A DNA stretch of 64,000 nucleotides from Kryptolebias marmoratus (Eukaryota > Chordata > Actinopteri > Cyprinodontiformes > Rivulidae): positions 8,760,308-8,824,307 of the forward strand of contig NC_051434.1 in assembly GCF_001649575.2 (NCBI RefSeq). The letters are read 5' to 3'. Made by a program: the position numbers and the translations under genes. Below the pieces are notes generated by a model, which saw nothing but the letters and a program-made list of their open reading frames with translations, searched no databases and was not told the DNA's origin. How positions within the stretch are numbered: the first letter of the stretch is position 1; each line of letters opens with the position of its first letter. Positions 1-12,505 of this stretch are shown here, piece after piece.

Positions 1-1632
1 TTGGGAAAAAGTATCTCCATCCAGACAAGATTTAAAAAAAAATAATAAATAAAAAATTGAAATACTGATGCTAGATCAGTAGATAGCAACAGCGTTGAAT
101 TGTCAGTATACTAGGGAACCTGCTCCATCTGCTTGCAATTTCAACCTTTACAGCACATGACTAAATTTTCATCACAACAGGGTCAAAACAAATCTTGGCA
201 AATGTAGAAAAATGTTTAAAATGCTTGTTGTTTCTAATTTGTTTGGTTTTCAAAAGCAACAGGAAAAGGAAAAAAGCTGCATCTTTCTTTTTTTTTTTTC
301 AAATTTCAGTTTGCCCAGTGCAAATGGATAAAAACAAAAATTGTGTTTGTTTTTAATCTTCACTTTGGAAAGCGTTTATAAAACTCTCTGTTTTCAGCAA
401 AAAACACTGTTTGCTCGTGGACAACATGGACAAACACAGCAGAAAAAGTTTGGTTTGTAAATTATGTTAAACTGGACAGGGACACAATTCACAAAGACAT
501 ATACAACTGAAAATACCTTTGACTATATAATCTGTACACGCAATAAAGCCTTAATGCCGTTTGGATCAGAATACTCACTTAATTATTTGTCCATCTGCAG
601 TTATTTAATTGGTCAATTTGTTCCGTAGGGACTGTTATTCATAAGTAAGAGCCACAGAGACAAAGTATCCTTTTAAGCAAATCTGCTAATGCTGAAATGG
701 AAACAGAAAAAGAGATGACTCAAGATAAAGACAAAGGAAGGCACATGGATAGAAAGAAACTATGTATTTTTATCAGAGACAGAAGCTTAGTGATTAGTAT
801 AAAGCATTATTCTTAATATTTTCAGCACATGTTCACACCTATTAACACATATCTCTTGTGGAGACAAGGAGCAAAAGGAGATCCCCAGTATGCTTGAGTG
901 TGCCACAGGTCTTGTTCCATTGAGGGAAACAGATTTAAGTGTTCATTCACTTATCAGTCATCTTTAGTATTTTTGAGCTTTCTTTCTGTCAGAATTGATG
1001 GTCTTATTTTAGGAATCCTTGTTGTATAATTATAGCTGACCTTTAAAGGCATTATTTTGATTACTGTGACCTCTCATTTTCTGATAATTTATAATTGGTA
1101 AAGATTTTTGTTTAGATTTAAAGCATCGGCTACCTTGTGCCAGCTTTCTGTTGGAGGATAAATCAATATGTTACCACAAACCATCATTGTAGCCTTTGGG
1201 TTTGAAAAGTGAAGCCAACAAGGAAGCACCTTAAAAATGCATTCTTTTTAATGACAATCAGGGGGGCATTCTGCTTGTTAAAAAATTTTATTTGTACAAA
1301 TGTTTACGTTAAATAGGTTCTTCACTTTTTACTTGGTTTATTGCTTCAGTACATAGTTTTAGAACTATTTTCATTCAAATTGTATTATTAGCATTTTGTA
1401 AAACAATTCATACCCCATCATGTAAAACATGGCTCATCATGAATCACTGTTCTAACTTATAAACTTTGTTTAATTCAAAATGAAATTGTTGCAACTATTG
1501 TTGGGACATGACGTTCAGCATTTATTTTTGGTTGAAAATGACCCAGTAGTAAAAACTTGCATAGTGATATTCTTTTGTGAAGTTAATGTTTCTGTGCATT
1601 GTCCCTGTTTAAATAAACTAAACTTGAACAGC

Positions 1633-2016
1633 AGGTGGCATGGTGGGGCAGTGGTTAGAGCTGTGGCTTCACAGCAAGAAGGTTGCAGGATCACTTCCTG
1701 GCCTGAGGCCTTTTTGTGTGGAGTTTACATGTTGTCCCCATGAATGCGTGGGCTTCCTCTGTGTACTCCGGTTTTCTCCTACAGACCAAAACCATCCATG
1801 TTAGATTCATTGGTAACTCTAAATTGCCCCTTGGTGTGAGTGAGAGCATGAATAATTTGTCTCATTTGTGTCAGCGTGTCTCTGTGATGGACTTGCGACC
1901 TGCGCAGGGTATACCCCGGCACTTGCACGGTTAGTGCTGGAGATGGGTACCAGCTTCTCATGACCTGCAAAAAAGAAAAAGTGGGTCAAGAAAACAGATG
2001 GATTGATAGATGAAAC
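1633..2016 (+). mobile_element. SINE-like dispersed repeat with tRNA-like head (family S, copy 1)
   Basis: A divergent copy of a repeat very common in fish genomes. The left end resembles a tRNA promoter: an A-box-like AGTGGTTAGAGCTG near 1650 and a decayed B-box-like stretch around 1680. It continues with TGTGTGGAGTTTACATGTT, CTCTAAATTGCCCCTTGG and GATGGACTTGCGACCTG, and ends in a GATGGATTGATAGATG tail. A GAACAG motif lies on both sides and could be a remnant target duplication, but this is weak. It has no coding capacity; the short frames across it are chance. The family assignment rests on my recall of the consensus. Confidence 0.75.
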
Positions 2017-3280
2017 GTAGAACAGAAGAACAAAAGTGAACTGAAGAGATTAAGTTGGTTTGGGGGCAAATGAAAACATTTGTAGAAATTAAACATGAAA
2101 TTACATCAGTATTTTTACAAGGGTGTCAATCAAATGCACACACAGAAGAAACGATACCTCAGTATCAGCTGTGGAAGAAGTCCAACTCTCACTTACACTA
2201 TGGTTTCACTGTGTATATGACCACTTAAGAAAGATGTCTCTTCATGTGTCTGACTGTCATGCTCATTGACAATTCAGAGCTCTCAATCCACCTTTGGTTC
2301 AGTTTTGGGACTAAAGAAGTCCTTACATTTAGAAAGAAAGGACTTGTTTTGTCTGAGCTTTCGGTGGGCTGGTTAAAGGAAGTCACACAAGACAATGTAA
2401 CCAACCTGTGTCTAAGATGTACAAAAATAAAACACAGGCTGTCTTCAAAGTGGCATAAAAAGTGCCAGTGTAAGCCACTCAGTAATTCAATATGAGCCAT
2501 TACTTTGAGGAACAAGATCAAGCTTATATATTGCAGACGAGGGCTCATTAAATCCACTCAATTCACGAAGCAGATTTTCTTCTTTGTCTTTAAGCTTCTT
2601 TTATCCAGGGAGGTTTTTGCTGAGCACGCATGCTCTTTTCCAGTTAAACCCTGTTCCTCATTAGCACCAGTGCATGTATTCACACCTGGGAGCTACCCAG
2701 TCCAACTACAAATCTTTTACTGTTTGCAAATTAGCATCTCAGTTTAGGTCTTCTCTTCGGGGGGGTGTCTTGCTTTAAATGAATTCCCACCCATAATCCG
2801 TTTAGAGCTGAGCATCTTGTAAATGTCTATAAAAAGATTATATTTAGCTTGCTTGTGGAGTGAGGTGGCAACGGTCCCCAAAATATGTATTCCAGTGATG
2901 ACACAAAAAATCTGAACACACAACTTCTCAGATTTTTTTTTTCTTTTGTCAAAAAAAAACTTCTTAACTTCTTTTTTTATCAGAACTGTTTTGTCCTAAC
3001 AAAGAATGTAAGGTTAACAGGTTTGTTCTCAGTTAGTCTCAGTTAGTTTGGATCTGCTTGGGTTTAAGGAAAAGCTTATACAGAGTTTGAGTGAAAGAGG
3101 AAGAGGAGTGAAGGACTTGAGGATCCAGCAAATAGCAGAATAAGTAGAAGGTTTAACTGGACAGTGTATTTAATAAACTGTGTGATTAATTCACTGAATC
3201 TGCTTGTGTGTGAATGTTGGTCTGTTTGTGTGTCTGTGAAACTATGTGAACCCCATGTGCCTTATTTGACCATGTGCTTA

Positions 3281-3312
3281 TGTGTGTGTGGGTGTGTGGG
3301 TGTGTGTGTGTA
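3281..3312 (+). repeat. (TG)n microsatellite, interrupted
   Basis: About 32 bases of TG dinucleotides with two GG interruptions. Confidence 0.9.
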
Positions 3313-4309
3313 GCGAGGCTGTCAGTTTCGGTCTGGTAGTTGGCATAATTAGAAGTCTCTCTTCTCCTTCTTTCCTTCCTCCTCTCTTCCTTTTCTCTCC
3401 TTTTCCAGCTCATCCCCTTCTACGCTCTCACTCCTGTCCCTCCAAGTGAGGAGTCCTGAATCATCCTTTCATTCCTGCACAATGATGAACGAGAGGGGAA
3501 ATCTGTCCTTTTCTCAATGTTTATTCTGCTTTCAATCTCTGTCCTTTCGTCTCCACTTGGCTCTCTTTATTCACTCTGCCCTGTATCCTGGCTTTTCGAT
3601 TTAATGAAGTTACTCTATTTAGATAAAGAAACTCTTTAATAGCTAAGTAACTTTAGAGCTGTAATGAATTTCACATTATTCTTCTGTGTGGATCTATGAA
3701 TTGGGTCAAATTCTGAACTTTAAATTTTATGCTTTTATGTCTCCAAACTTAACAAACATATAAAGAGACAGATGAAACCATTATATATACAGACATACAG
3801 ACACACACACATGTGAAAAGTTTATTAACAGCTAATATCTTAGTTGTTATAAATTTGTAGTCATAATAAATTTTGATTCTGACTGGACTGATGAGCCAAC
3901 AGCTAGTCTGAATGTAGCCAAAAACCTAAGTAGACGGTTTCTGCCTTAAAACTTCCTAAATCCAAAAATGTCATAGTGGTCCCTGCTAACGCTATTTTAT
4001 AATCCTTTACACCTGTGTTAATTTTGCATTACATGGTTTATTTTGGCAAAAATAAGGATATTCCTGCTGTAAGTGCCCCAGCTAGCTGCTGCCGCAACTT
4101 GAGCTTTGAAGTAGCCACATAATTGTATGTAAATAACCATATAATGCAAAACTGATGGCAATGTAAAGGTTAATAATTTAGCATTCAAAGAAACTTACAT
4201 GAAATTTTTGAAACTGTAGTTATTTTAACCCTTCCATGCCCTTTGGGTCAAATTGACCCAAAGTTACAAGGGCTTCTCTACTTCTCTTCATCTCTATCTC
4301 TTTTGAGGG

Positions 4310-4490
4310 CTTCAGGAAGGTTAAGGTGGCAGCAATTCCCTTTGATTTTGGCCCTCTTTGGGCTAATATTAGGCTTGTCAATTTGTTAGAAACTAAACTC
4401 TGTTTCTCCAAACTGATGATGTCCAAAGAGCTATTTACAACAGTTAAGATATAAGTTTTTGACGTTTCTACAAAACCCTATTTCGAAAAA
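4310..4490 (+). repeat. Dispersed repeat family B, copy 1
   Basis: Shares ordered blocks with three other sites: a GGCAGCAATTCCCTTTGATT segment, GGGCTAATATTAGGCTTGTC, AAACTCTGTTTCTCCAAACT, AAAGAGCTATTTACAACAG and AAAACCCTATTTCGAA. It is non-coding and I cannot name the family. A detached block at 4068-4105, in reverse orientation, matches the GCGGCAGCAGCTAGCTG part of the copies at 50955 and 54895. Confidence 0.6.
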
Positions 4491-6477
4491 ATTTAACTCT
4501 CTCTTCCACTTTGTGTGAGCAGTTGTTGTCCTCCGGTAGTACCAGTGCTTATGGAAGCATGAAAACTTCTTCAGACATAAAATTCCACTCTTGCTTGGAA
4601 CCAAACAGACCCTCTTTTTCCTGATTGGCCAAACATGACAGTTCAACTTTTTTTCTTTCCTTTTTTTATGCTGTGCTTGGTCTTAACAGTGTTTATAAGA
4701 ATAGGCTGGCAGGAGAGCCACTGGCAAAACAGTACTGCAGGAATGCACATACAGTATTTGCACCGTGGTATCCTCTAAAATAGCTCTGCCTGTCTCTCCC
4801 AGTTTCCTAACATCTTGTCTTTGATTGGTTGTGAAGGGATAGAGATATTAGCCCTTAATTGCGGCTCAGACTGCCATTGGTCATTATATCTGTTACTGTG
4901 ATTGTGTTGGAATTGTCAGGGTAAACGGGGGCTGTAGAGAAACACACTCGCAAAAAACAAACACACATATCTATATGAACACACACACAGTTTTCTTTAG
5001 TTGAGGTTCTGTCGGGGATAATTGGTTTGAAAAGCATCCAGTGCGATTGCCCCGCTGTCCCCATGGCCCTGGCTGCTGTGGTAAATAATGAGCCTCATAA
5101 ACATGAAACACAGGGGGATCATCATCCTGATTTGAGCTTTGCACTCAGAGGAGATCAATTAAGGCTGAGAAGTTCAAGGACATTAAAAACATACACTAAG
5201 AGCAATTTTCAATTAATCAGATTGAATTTTAAGTTAAAATATGACTTGATGGCATGGTGCCACAGTCTCACATGGTATTTTGTAATTTTTTTCTTCATTA
5301 ATTAAGTTTTCATAATTGTAAGTCATGTAAAAAAAAATCCAGAAACAAGAAATGTCTTCACTATTTAAAAAAGAATGCAAAAAAATCTTGGTTTACAGAA
5401 TATTTCAATGTTTGTTGTATCATGGTTGTTAAACGTGTAGCATTTTTTGGTAAAATATTGCTAAATCTCTATGAGGTCCAATGGTTTCTCCCCTGCAGTC
5501 TGACTCCCCTGTGCAGTTCAAAAAAATGAAGTTTCTTTATCACAAATTGATAGTCTTGCACTCAGGAAAACCTTTCCTTCTGGTCACAGCGTGGTTTTCA
5601 TCTAACACCTGTGGTGTGTTTGATATTATAAAAAAAAAGAAAGGATCATTAGGATTGAAGGGAGAAGATAATCATTCTAATGTGAAAATGTAAAGTCCTG
5701 GAAGATCAATTACATTCACATTTCACTATTTCGGCATTTAGCAGGCGCCTGTGGCCCAAAGAGATTTAGAATGAGCACAGCAGAAAAAATTAGCTTTACT
5801 TTAAATTTATGATAACAAGCACCTTCTAAATATAAGTGCAAAGGAACAGGAAAATTGTGCACAATGGCTATATTATAAATTCTTTAAATATTGTAAAATT
5901 ATAATAATCTGACTACAGAAAACACCCCTTTATGAGCCTTTTTTTTAAAGCACTCAGTTCTCCCTTAGCAACAACACTCAGTTTTAATAGGCATTTAATT
6001 CACATATTTAAAACACTGAAGTGTACCAATAAAGCGAAATAATGTATATCTTTTTTAATTGCCTACCCATTCAACACTTTTCTGGGTTTCCGTGGATGCT
6101 TTTGCCTTCTCCCTTGCCTACCACCTCATACCAAGAGTAATGAAGAGCCTGCAGCTCATTAAGATGTAAAAGTATTTGTCCTCTTCCTTCTAAGTGTCTG
6201 TGTTCAGAGAGCTTCCACTTGTGTCATTTTTCTGATGATTTTCCACAGTGAACGTAGATGTATATCTCCTAAAACATTAAGTAAATGCTGTTCACTTATA
6301 TATTGCTGAGTCATGTTCAAAGGCTAACGCTGACTTGTCGATTCTGACATGTCAGGAGGCTAATTGATTAGCAAAAACAAAGGCATAGCCAGCTTTTGAT
6401 CTCGTGGAGGCACTCGGGGTGAGTCCAAGGGAATGCTCTGTTCGCGTATCGATTTCACCTCTAAAGTCAGCTGGAAG

Positions 6478-6545
6478 ACTTGCTCAGTGGCAACAGAGTT
6501 TCCCAGTCAGTCAGGGGACCTGGGTTCAAACAATCCATGCTGAAT
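6478..6545 (+). repeat. tRNA-like sequence, probable SINE head relic
   Basis: TTGCTCAGTGG (6480-6490) resembles a Pol III A box. GGTTCAAACAATCC (6523-6536) resembles a B box with a small insertion. The spacing of about 35 bases fits a tRNA-derived promoter. No cloverleaf can be folded convincingly and no clear 3' body is recognised, so this is a decayed head at best. It lies about 430 bases before the first CUB exon. Confidence 0.35.
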
Positions 6546-6938
6546 GAGAGCGCCAGCGCCTGTTGGTGTTGCTCTAAAAACCGATCCTGGCCTTTGCCCT
6601 TGCTGTGAGGGAGTGCGGTGTGAAAAGATTATGGAGCTGGCAGGACCTCAAGCTTCAGATATCTGGAGCCTCTGGAGCTGCACTGCAAGAAGTTCTGATA
6701 AATCCTTGTCTTGGCCGACTTGTAGAATTTTTCATCAATAATTATGTCATTTATATAACAAATGCAGAGATGTTTTTTTTTTCCTGTGGATGTTTTTATG
6801 TGACTGTCATGCCTCTATTTTTATTCAGAAATATCCACTCTTGTTCTATTAGAACTGATACACCATTAAATATAACTGTGTCACTTTATACACAGCTCAG
6901 CCTTTACGCTAAAATGCTTCTTATTTGTCTAAAAATGA

Positions 6939-7193
<255 letters not shown>

Positions 7194-7377
7194 TAGGAAA
7201 AGCGATTTCACTTTTTGACATGTACTTTTTTAGTGAACAGATACGAAGATGCTGAATCTGTTGACGTGGGTGGAGATTTGGCAGATTTTCCCTTTTGTAG
7301 TTCTAGCAGAGCTGACCTTGTTCTCCACTGAAAGTAGTTTGCTTCTGTAATAGCTCATTGCTGTAATTGTACTTCCA

Positions 7378-7401
7378 TTTTTTTTTTTTTTTTTTTTTTT
7401 T
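7378..7401 (+). repeat. Poly-T tract, 24 bases
   Basis: A run of 24 T directly followed by GCAG, which mimics a splice acceptor. It lies about 185 bases after the first CUB exon. No coding continuation was found. Confidence 0.9.
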
Positions 7402-8719
7402 GCAGAAGTGCCTTTAAATTGCTTAGCATTTGTAACCATTCATAGTTTCCAAAATGTTAACCATGAGTAAAATGTCAAACTTGGTGAGAATTTGCAAAGA
7501 TACTTTAAGGGGGAGAAAAATCTTGTAAAATCTGGAGTGTTATGACTCGGACACAATGCTGTAAACCTCCTCCGATTTCATCAGCCACCGAGGGACACAT
7601 CAAAGTAGAGAAAGCTGTAAGCTTAAACTATCTACTGTGTTCACTTTGTTGACAGGAAATTAACAAACTGGCACACTTCTGAGAAACGTTTGCGTTATGA
7701 ATTTGCTGAGATTAATATTCTGATCACTGTCAGAATGTTCTGATCTGATGTGTGCAGACACATCAGCTTTCAGTGCAGTACTGATTGCCAGAAGAGAACA
7801 AAGATTTGGTGTGGATACTCACTTCTTAATGCAGCATTTCCAACTCCTCAGTCATCTACACACAGAGATGCAACAAACTAATTAAAATGTCTCCCAAGGA
7901 AATTTCAGGCCATTTTTACACATAATTCTTTCAGTCACTCATAGCTGACAGTTGTAGGCCTGTAAAACATCACTGCAGAGAAGCAGCTGGATGTTCTCAA
8001 ATTTTGATTTTTTTTTTCTTCACTGTTATGTATAACTGCAAATCATTTAAGCACATAATTGGAAAATTCAATACTTTTCTGGCCAACCCTGAAAAGTAGG
8101 CAAATGATTGACCAATCCCCAAGCAGCCCTGCTTTGCCTAGAAGAAATTAGTGTTGTGGTGCACAGATAAAATCAACCACAATGAACCACTAACAGCTAA
8201 TTATGAATTAGGACTCTTATGTTTATTTGCCTTTTATGTATTTATGTGGCTATCCATTACACTTCAACAGAGGAAGCCAGGAAATTCTGACTTTTGCTTA
8301 TCAGGAGTAAAGTCATCAGGTGACAGCTTGTGGGTTATCTTTTTTTTATTTTCTTTAAATGATCTGATTGTCAAAGCAATGCCAAAATGATGTTAGAAAG
8401 TAATCTTGCAAATGTTTTGAGAACCACATGTTCATTTATCCTTAAAAACAGAAAAAGAAATTGGATTTTTTTTTAATCAGCTAGGTTTTTTAAAATTTAA
8501 CTAATCTTCTTTATGAAAGGAGACTATGTTTGCTTACAGCAAAAATGCTTTATTTTACAGGAAACAAGAAAAAGATCAAATTGAAGCTGGCTTGTTGCAG
8601 TCAGTGCTGCTACTGATTAATAAATGACTTAAAACAACACAGTGCTGCCCCAGTAAAACACACAACCTGTTTGCTTTGTAGTTTTATATCACTCTTGCCC
8701 ATTATTGTGTACGTGACTT
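7402..8719. other. Intron stretch, nothing recognised
   Basis: Non-coding, mostly unique-looking sequence after the poly-T tract. No exon, RNA gene or repeat copy was identified. Confidence 0.6.
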
Positions 8720-9288
8720 TGTTTGTCTGTACCATTAGCAAAATATCTCATGAATCACTAAACAGATTTTAATTAAACTTGGAGAAAGCACTCACTGGGT
8801 TGACATCTACAGCTGATTACTTCTGGAATCAATGTGAATCAAGATGGTCGCCACAGCAAAGCAATCTTAGCAAACACTACAATATAACTCAGTCAGTGAA
8901 CTGCTGAAGTCAACTCTGTTTCTCTGTTAGCAAACTATCTCATAAACAGATTTCAAGTAAAATTATTGGCTGACCATCTAAAACTGAATAACTTTTTTGC
9001 ATCAAACCAAGTCAAGATGGCCAGCACAGCTAATCAGCATTGCCCTACACAAAAATGGCTATACTTTAGTGACTTTTACAGATATTGAGCTAAAATTTGG
9101 TGTAGTATGAGCTGATGGTCATTTACAACACATACTTTAAACACAGATCAACAGGTTGTGTGAAATATTACAATACTGCACTCATTGTTAGTGTCAAGGT
9201 TTACCCTTAATGACCCCAACTCCTTCATTTCTCAATATAAGATGATTTTAGTCTAAAACTGATATGCATTCATTCAAAGAACACTAGT
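8720..9288 (+). repeat. Dispersed repeat family A, copy 1 (internally duplicated)
   Basis: A non-coding dispersed repeat sharing ordered blocks with six other places in this window: CCATTAGCAAAATATCTC, then a segment like ACAGATTTTAATGAAAC, then CAAGATGGCCGCCACAGC, then TTTTACAGATATTGAGC, and an end near ATTCATTCAAGGAAC. In this copy the 5' block occurs twice (from about 8730 and from about 8920), so it is a partial tandem or a nested insertion. I do not recognise the family by name and see no terminal inverted repeats or reading frame. Confidence 0.75.
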
Positions 9289-12149
9289 TTTTTTTAATTA
9301 CTTTTTTATTATTCCTTTTATGAGAAAAACAATAATTAAAAGGAGAAAAAATACAGAAAATCTCATAAACTGTCCTCACCTTATGATTTTCTGGCAATAA
9401 ATAGTCTAATAACAGATGTGCGAGTCTTTGAACATTCATGTTCCTTCAACCCCTCAATTAAAAATCATTACTTTAAATCAAACTAATACATGTCTGAGAT
9501 TTATTTTAAAGTGCTGGATTTTCTTTTGTTAAATGCTGATTAAATTAATGTTTTAGCAATAGTCGGTCCACGAAAAATAATCTTCATAATATCATACATT
9601 CCCTACATCTCAGTAGTAATTTAGTTCTACTTCAGGATTTTTTATTTTTTTATTATGTTTTGTCCCCGAAGTGGTCATTGCATTTAGGCTTTTAATTATT
9701 TGTTGCATGATTACAATATTTAAAACCGTCTGCTGACTGAAAATAATGAGTTATAATTTTCAATCAAGAAAATTACAAGGCTTTACCAAGAAATGGCATC
9801 GCATTTAACTATAGCTGTTCTCTCTCCCAGTGGAACATGAGCATTACAACTAATTTAGTGTTTGTTTGTTTTATCTTTTATAGGGACAAAGATCCAACCA
9901 AATCCAGTCATAACGTGACTATGATGATTAACTGTTTTGTTTAGTCCATGGAAAAAAAATACTCTGCTTTGCTCAAAGCTATTGCATGTGTAAGCAAGGA
10001 AAATTAGCAACCAAATGTGAGTTAGACACTTAATTCCATTTTGGATTATGTGGATGTGAAAGAAACACGTGGAAGTAATTCCTTGAATCAAGTGTATCCA
10101 ACCTGAAACTCCACCAAAAGTCTTACTTTCTTTTGTTCTTTTTTTTTTCTTTAAGAAAACACAGACCTCTACAAATATTAGCTCTTTGTATTTTAGGTAT
10201 ATAACTCTTAACATAATTTTAAAAGGATGATTCAGATTTAAGATGTAGGGTTCTGTGGAACAGTTATGAACAATTAATATACTTGTATCTGTCTGCAAAT
10301 AACTCTTTCAATCATTTTATTTTGGAGAAACTCTTTAATTCTGTCCGGATTCATGAACAATTAGCAGATTTCTGCTGACTTAAAGGAACTCCAGTGTAAG
10401 AAATTCACTGAGGTTCTTGCAAAAAATGCACAAATACATTTTCCTCAAATGCCTGAGCAATTTGGATAGTCAAGGTACGAGGAGATAAAGAAAATCTTTA
10501 ATATAATCTGTGTATTGATTTTTGTGCTGAGCCTCACTGACGGACACAAGAGTACTGCCAACATGAGCGTCTCCAGTGGCCATTTTACACCTGGTAGTTT
10601 TTAAAAACTTCAACCAGAGACAACTGGGATTAAAGTTTAAACCGCTACTGCAGGTGATCAATGCTGAATGGATTCTCCCTCCCTGCTTTCATCCTGCTGT
10701 CACATTGACATGTGGTGCTGTGCTGTTAGCATTACCTGCTAAAATTGCCTTGAGTGCTCAGTTTGTTATTGTAAGTCGTTTTGTTGTGCCTGAAAACCAA
10801 AAAGGCTCATTTTGATTAGGTACTAAAAGAAGCTTGCATGTAGGATGTTTAATTTAGTTTCATCAAACTCAATTATCTTTGCCCAGTTAACAATCTTTAT
10901 TTGAGCAGGAGTGATAGCTGACAGTCTGTGCCCTCAGTGGATGGGTTTCACCGATGCCCTAGAACAGAGAATTGCTCTGATTTTCTAATGACTTAATTTT
11001 CAGATTTGAAAATGTTTATTCATAGCAAGCAGAACTGTGTAAAGTAACAAAATGATAAGCCTAAGCATAATGATTAAAACAAATCTAAATTGCACAGCGT
11101 CTGGTGTTAAAGAAACTTCAGATTCTCTGCTGCAGTAGGATTTGCTGTGAAAACCTAAACTTACCCCCATGTTGTCATCTGTCCAAATAATGTTTTTTTT
11201 TGTTTTTTTTTTAAACCATTGTTTCAAAATAAGTATTTGGTAAATGAGAGTTTAACTAATTACATAAAACTGTGCATGAACTATTGCCAGAGTCTTTGTG
11301 TGTGTGTAAAAGTTTTTGTTGAAATGTCAATCTTGAAGAATATTGACTCCTAATAATAAAATGTTATTCAAGAGGCCGTAAAGCCAGCCACCTGACCTCA
11401 TCATCCTTAATGATTCATTGTTGGGGTGTGAGGTGTCCCAAGGTGGGTTCTTTGCCCTCTCCTAGCTGTGTAAATGTCCTGCTGGGTGAGAAGACGTTCC
11501 GAAAATGCGCTCAGCTGAATTAATCACTCTTAGCATGGTGCCATTGTCACAGTTTTAGTACCATGTGACGTGGCTGTTTTTCAGGGAATTCTCAACATCG
11601 AAGCAGGGCAGAAGATATTTAAGATGGATGAGAAATCCTTGGATTTATTGGATTTCAATAGGAAGTAGAGTCTAGGTCTACATGTGGAATGTCCAGTCCA
11701 GGTGAAGTCCTTAACATTTTATATATTATAGACCCCACCCACAACTCCATTGAGGCTAGTGAGCTAAAAGTCTCTCCGACCTCACAACATTCTTAGTCGA
11801 TTGGTCAAGTAGCTTTGAACCCAAATGCCTTGCATGTTGTTGGGTTTCTGCTCTTCCGATGAGGGCTGATGATTTAAATGCAGAAGAGTATTCAGCAAAC
11901 AATGCACTTCTGCCTCTTATAGATAAAGCTGTTCATTGGGGTGTGTAGGTGTTTTGAGATGCTGCTGTTTCTGTATTAGTTCAACTTTGTGTGTGTGACT
12001 GAAGGAGGTCAAAGGAGCCAGGGAGCGATGACAGAAGAAAGTGCTTCACCAGCCTTAAAAAGCAATTTATCAACACTGATGACAGGGCTCTGGACAATCA
12101 ACACTGTTACGATTTGAAAATCAATAAAATATATTCCTCCATTTTTTTT
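9289..12149. other. Intron stretch, nothing recognised
   Basis: AT-rich non-coding sequence. A 147-codon reverse-strand frame at 9855-10298 has low complexity and no family features. The interval 11360-11580 is less AT-rich and could be conserved, but this cannot be judged from one sequence. Confidence 0.6.
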
Positions 12150-12345
12150 GTATCCACTTCATTCTGCATGATGGTGGGCTGGAGCTCATCTGTCATAAGA
12201 CAAGAGACAGGTTACTGTTTTAACAGGTTGCCAGTCTGTTGCAGAGCACACAAAAATGAGGGCATTCTCACACTTATAGCATTTCGCTCAAATACTTTGT
12301 CATGAATGTGTTTGGACTGTGGGAGGAAACGGAAAGGGAAGCTAA
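12150..12345 (-). mobile_element. SINE-like dispersed repeat, truncated (family S, copy 2)
   Basis: The same family as the copy at 1633, inserted in the opposite orientation. GGTGGGCTGGAGC, then TTGCCAGTCTGTTGCAGAGC and TTTGGACTGTGGGAGGAAAC are reverse complements of the family's 3' half. The tRNA-like head is missing, as expected for 5' truncation. The (TATAA)n array begins about 60 bases to the right. Confidence 0.7.
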
Positions 12346-12402
12346 AAAGTGTGAAAATGCTAAATTGAAGGATTGAATCAGAATCCACATAACTTTGAAT
12401 TT

Positions 12403-12505
12403 TAATATAATATAATATAATATAATATAATATAATATAATATGATATAATATAATATGATATAATATAATATAATATAATATAATATAATATAATATAA
12501 TATAA
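12403..12505 (+). repeat. (TATAA)n pentanucleotide array
   Basis: About 20 units of a five-base repeat over 103 bases, with G substitutions at 12444 and 12459. The purity suggests recent expansion and likely length variation between individuals. Confidence 0.95.

Noticed and set aside
3409..3445. Possible 37-base microexon: long pyrimidine tract ending in CCAG, followed by CAA|GTGAGG
   Set aside because: The splice signals look good, but joining it to the exon at 6970 would put Ser before FIYTCGG, where CSMD3 as I recall it has Gly. No homology supports the peptide. It would need RNA evidence.
7378..7440. Poly-T followed by GCAG as a splice acceptor
   Set aside because: The tract is a simple homopolymer, and no open, recognisable coding sequence or donor follows it.
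9855..10298. 147-codon reverse-strand frame
   Set aside because: The composition is that of translated AT-rich intron, with no domain, no splice context and no homology I can recognise.
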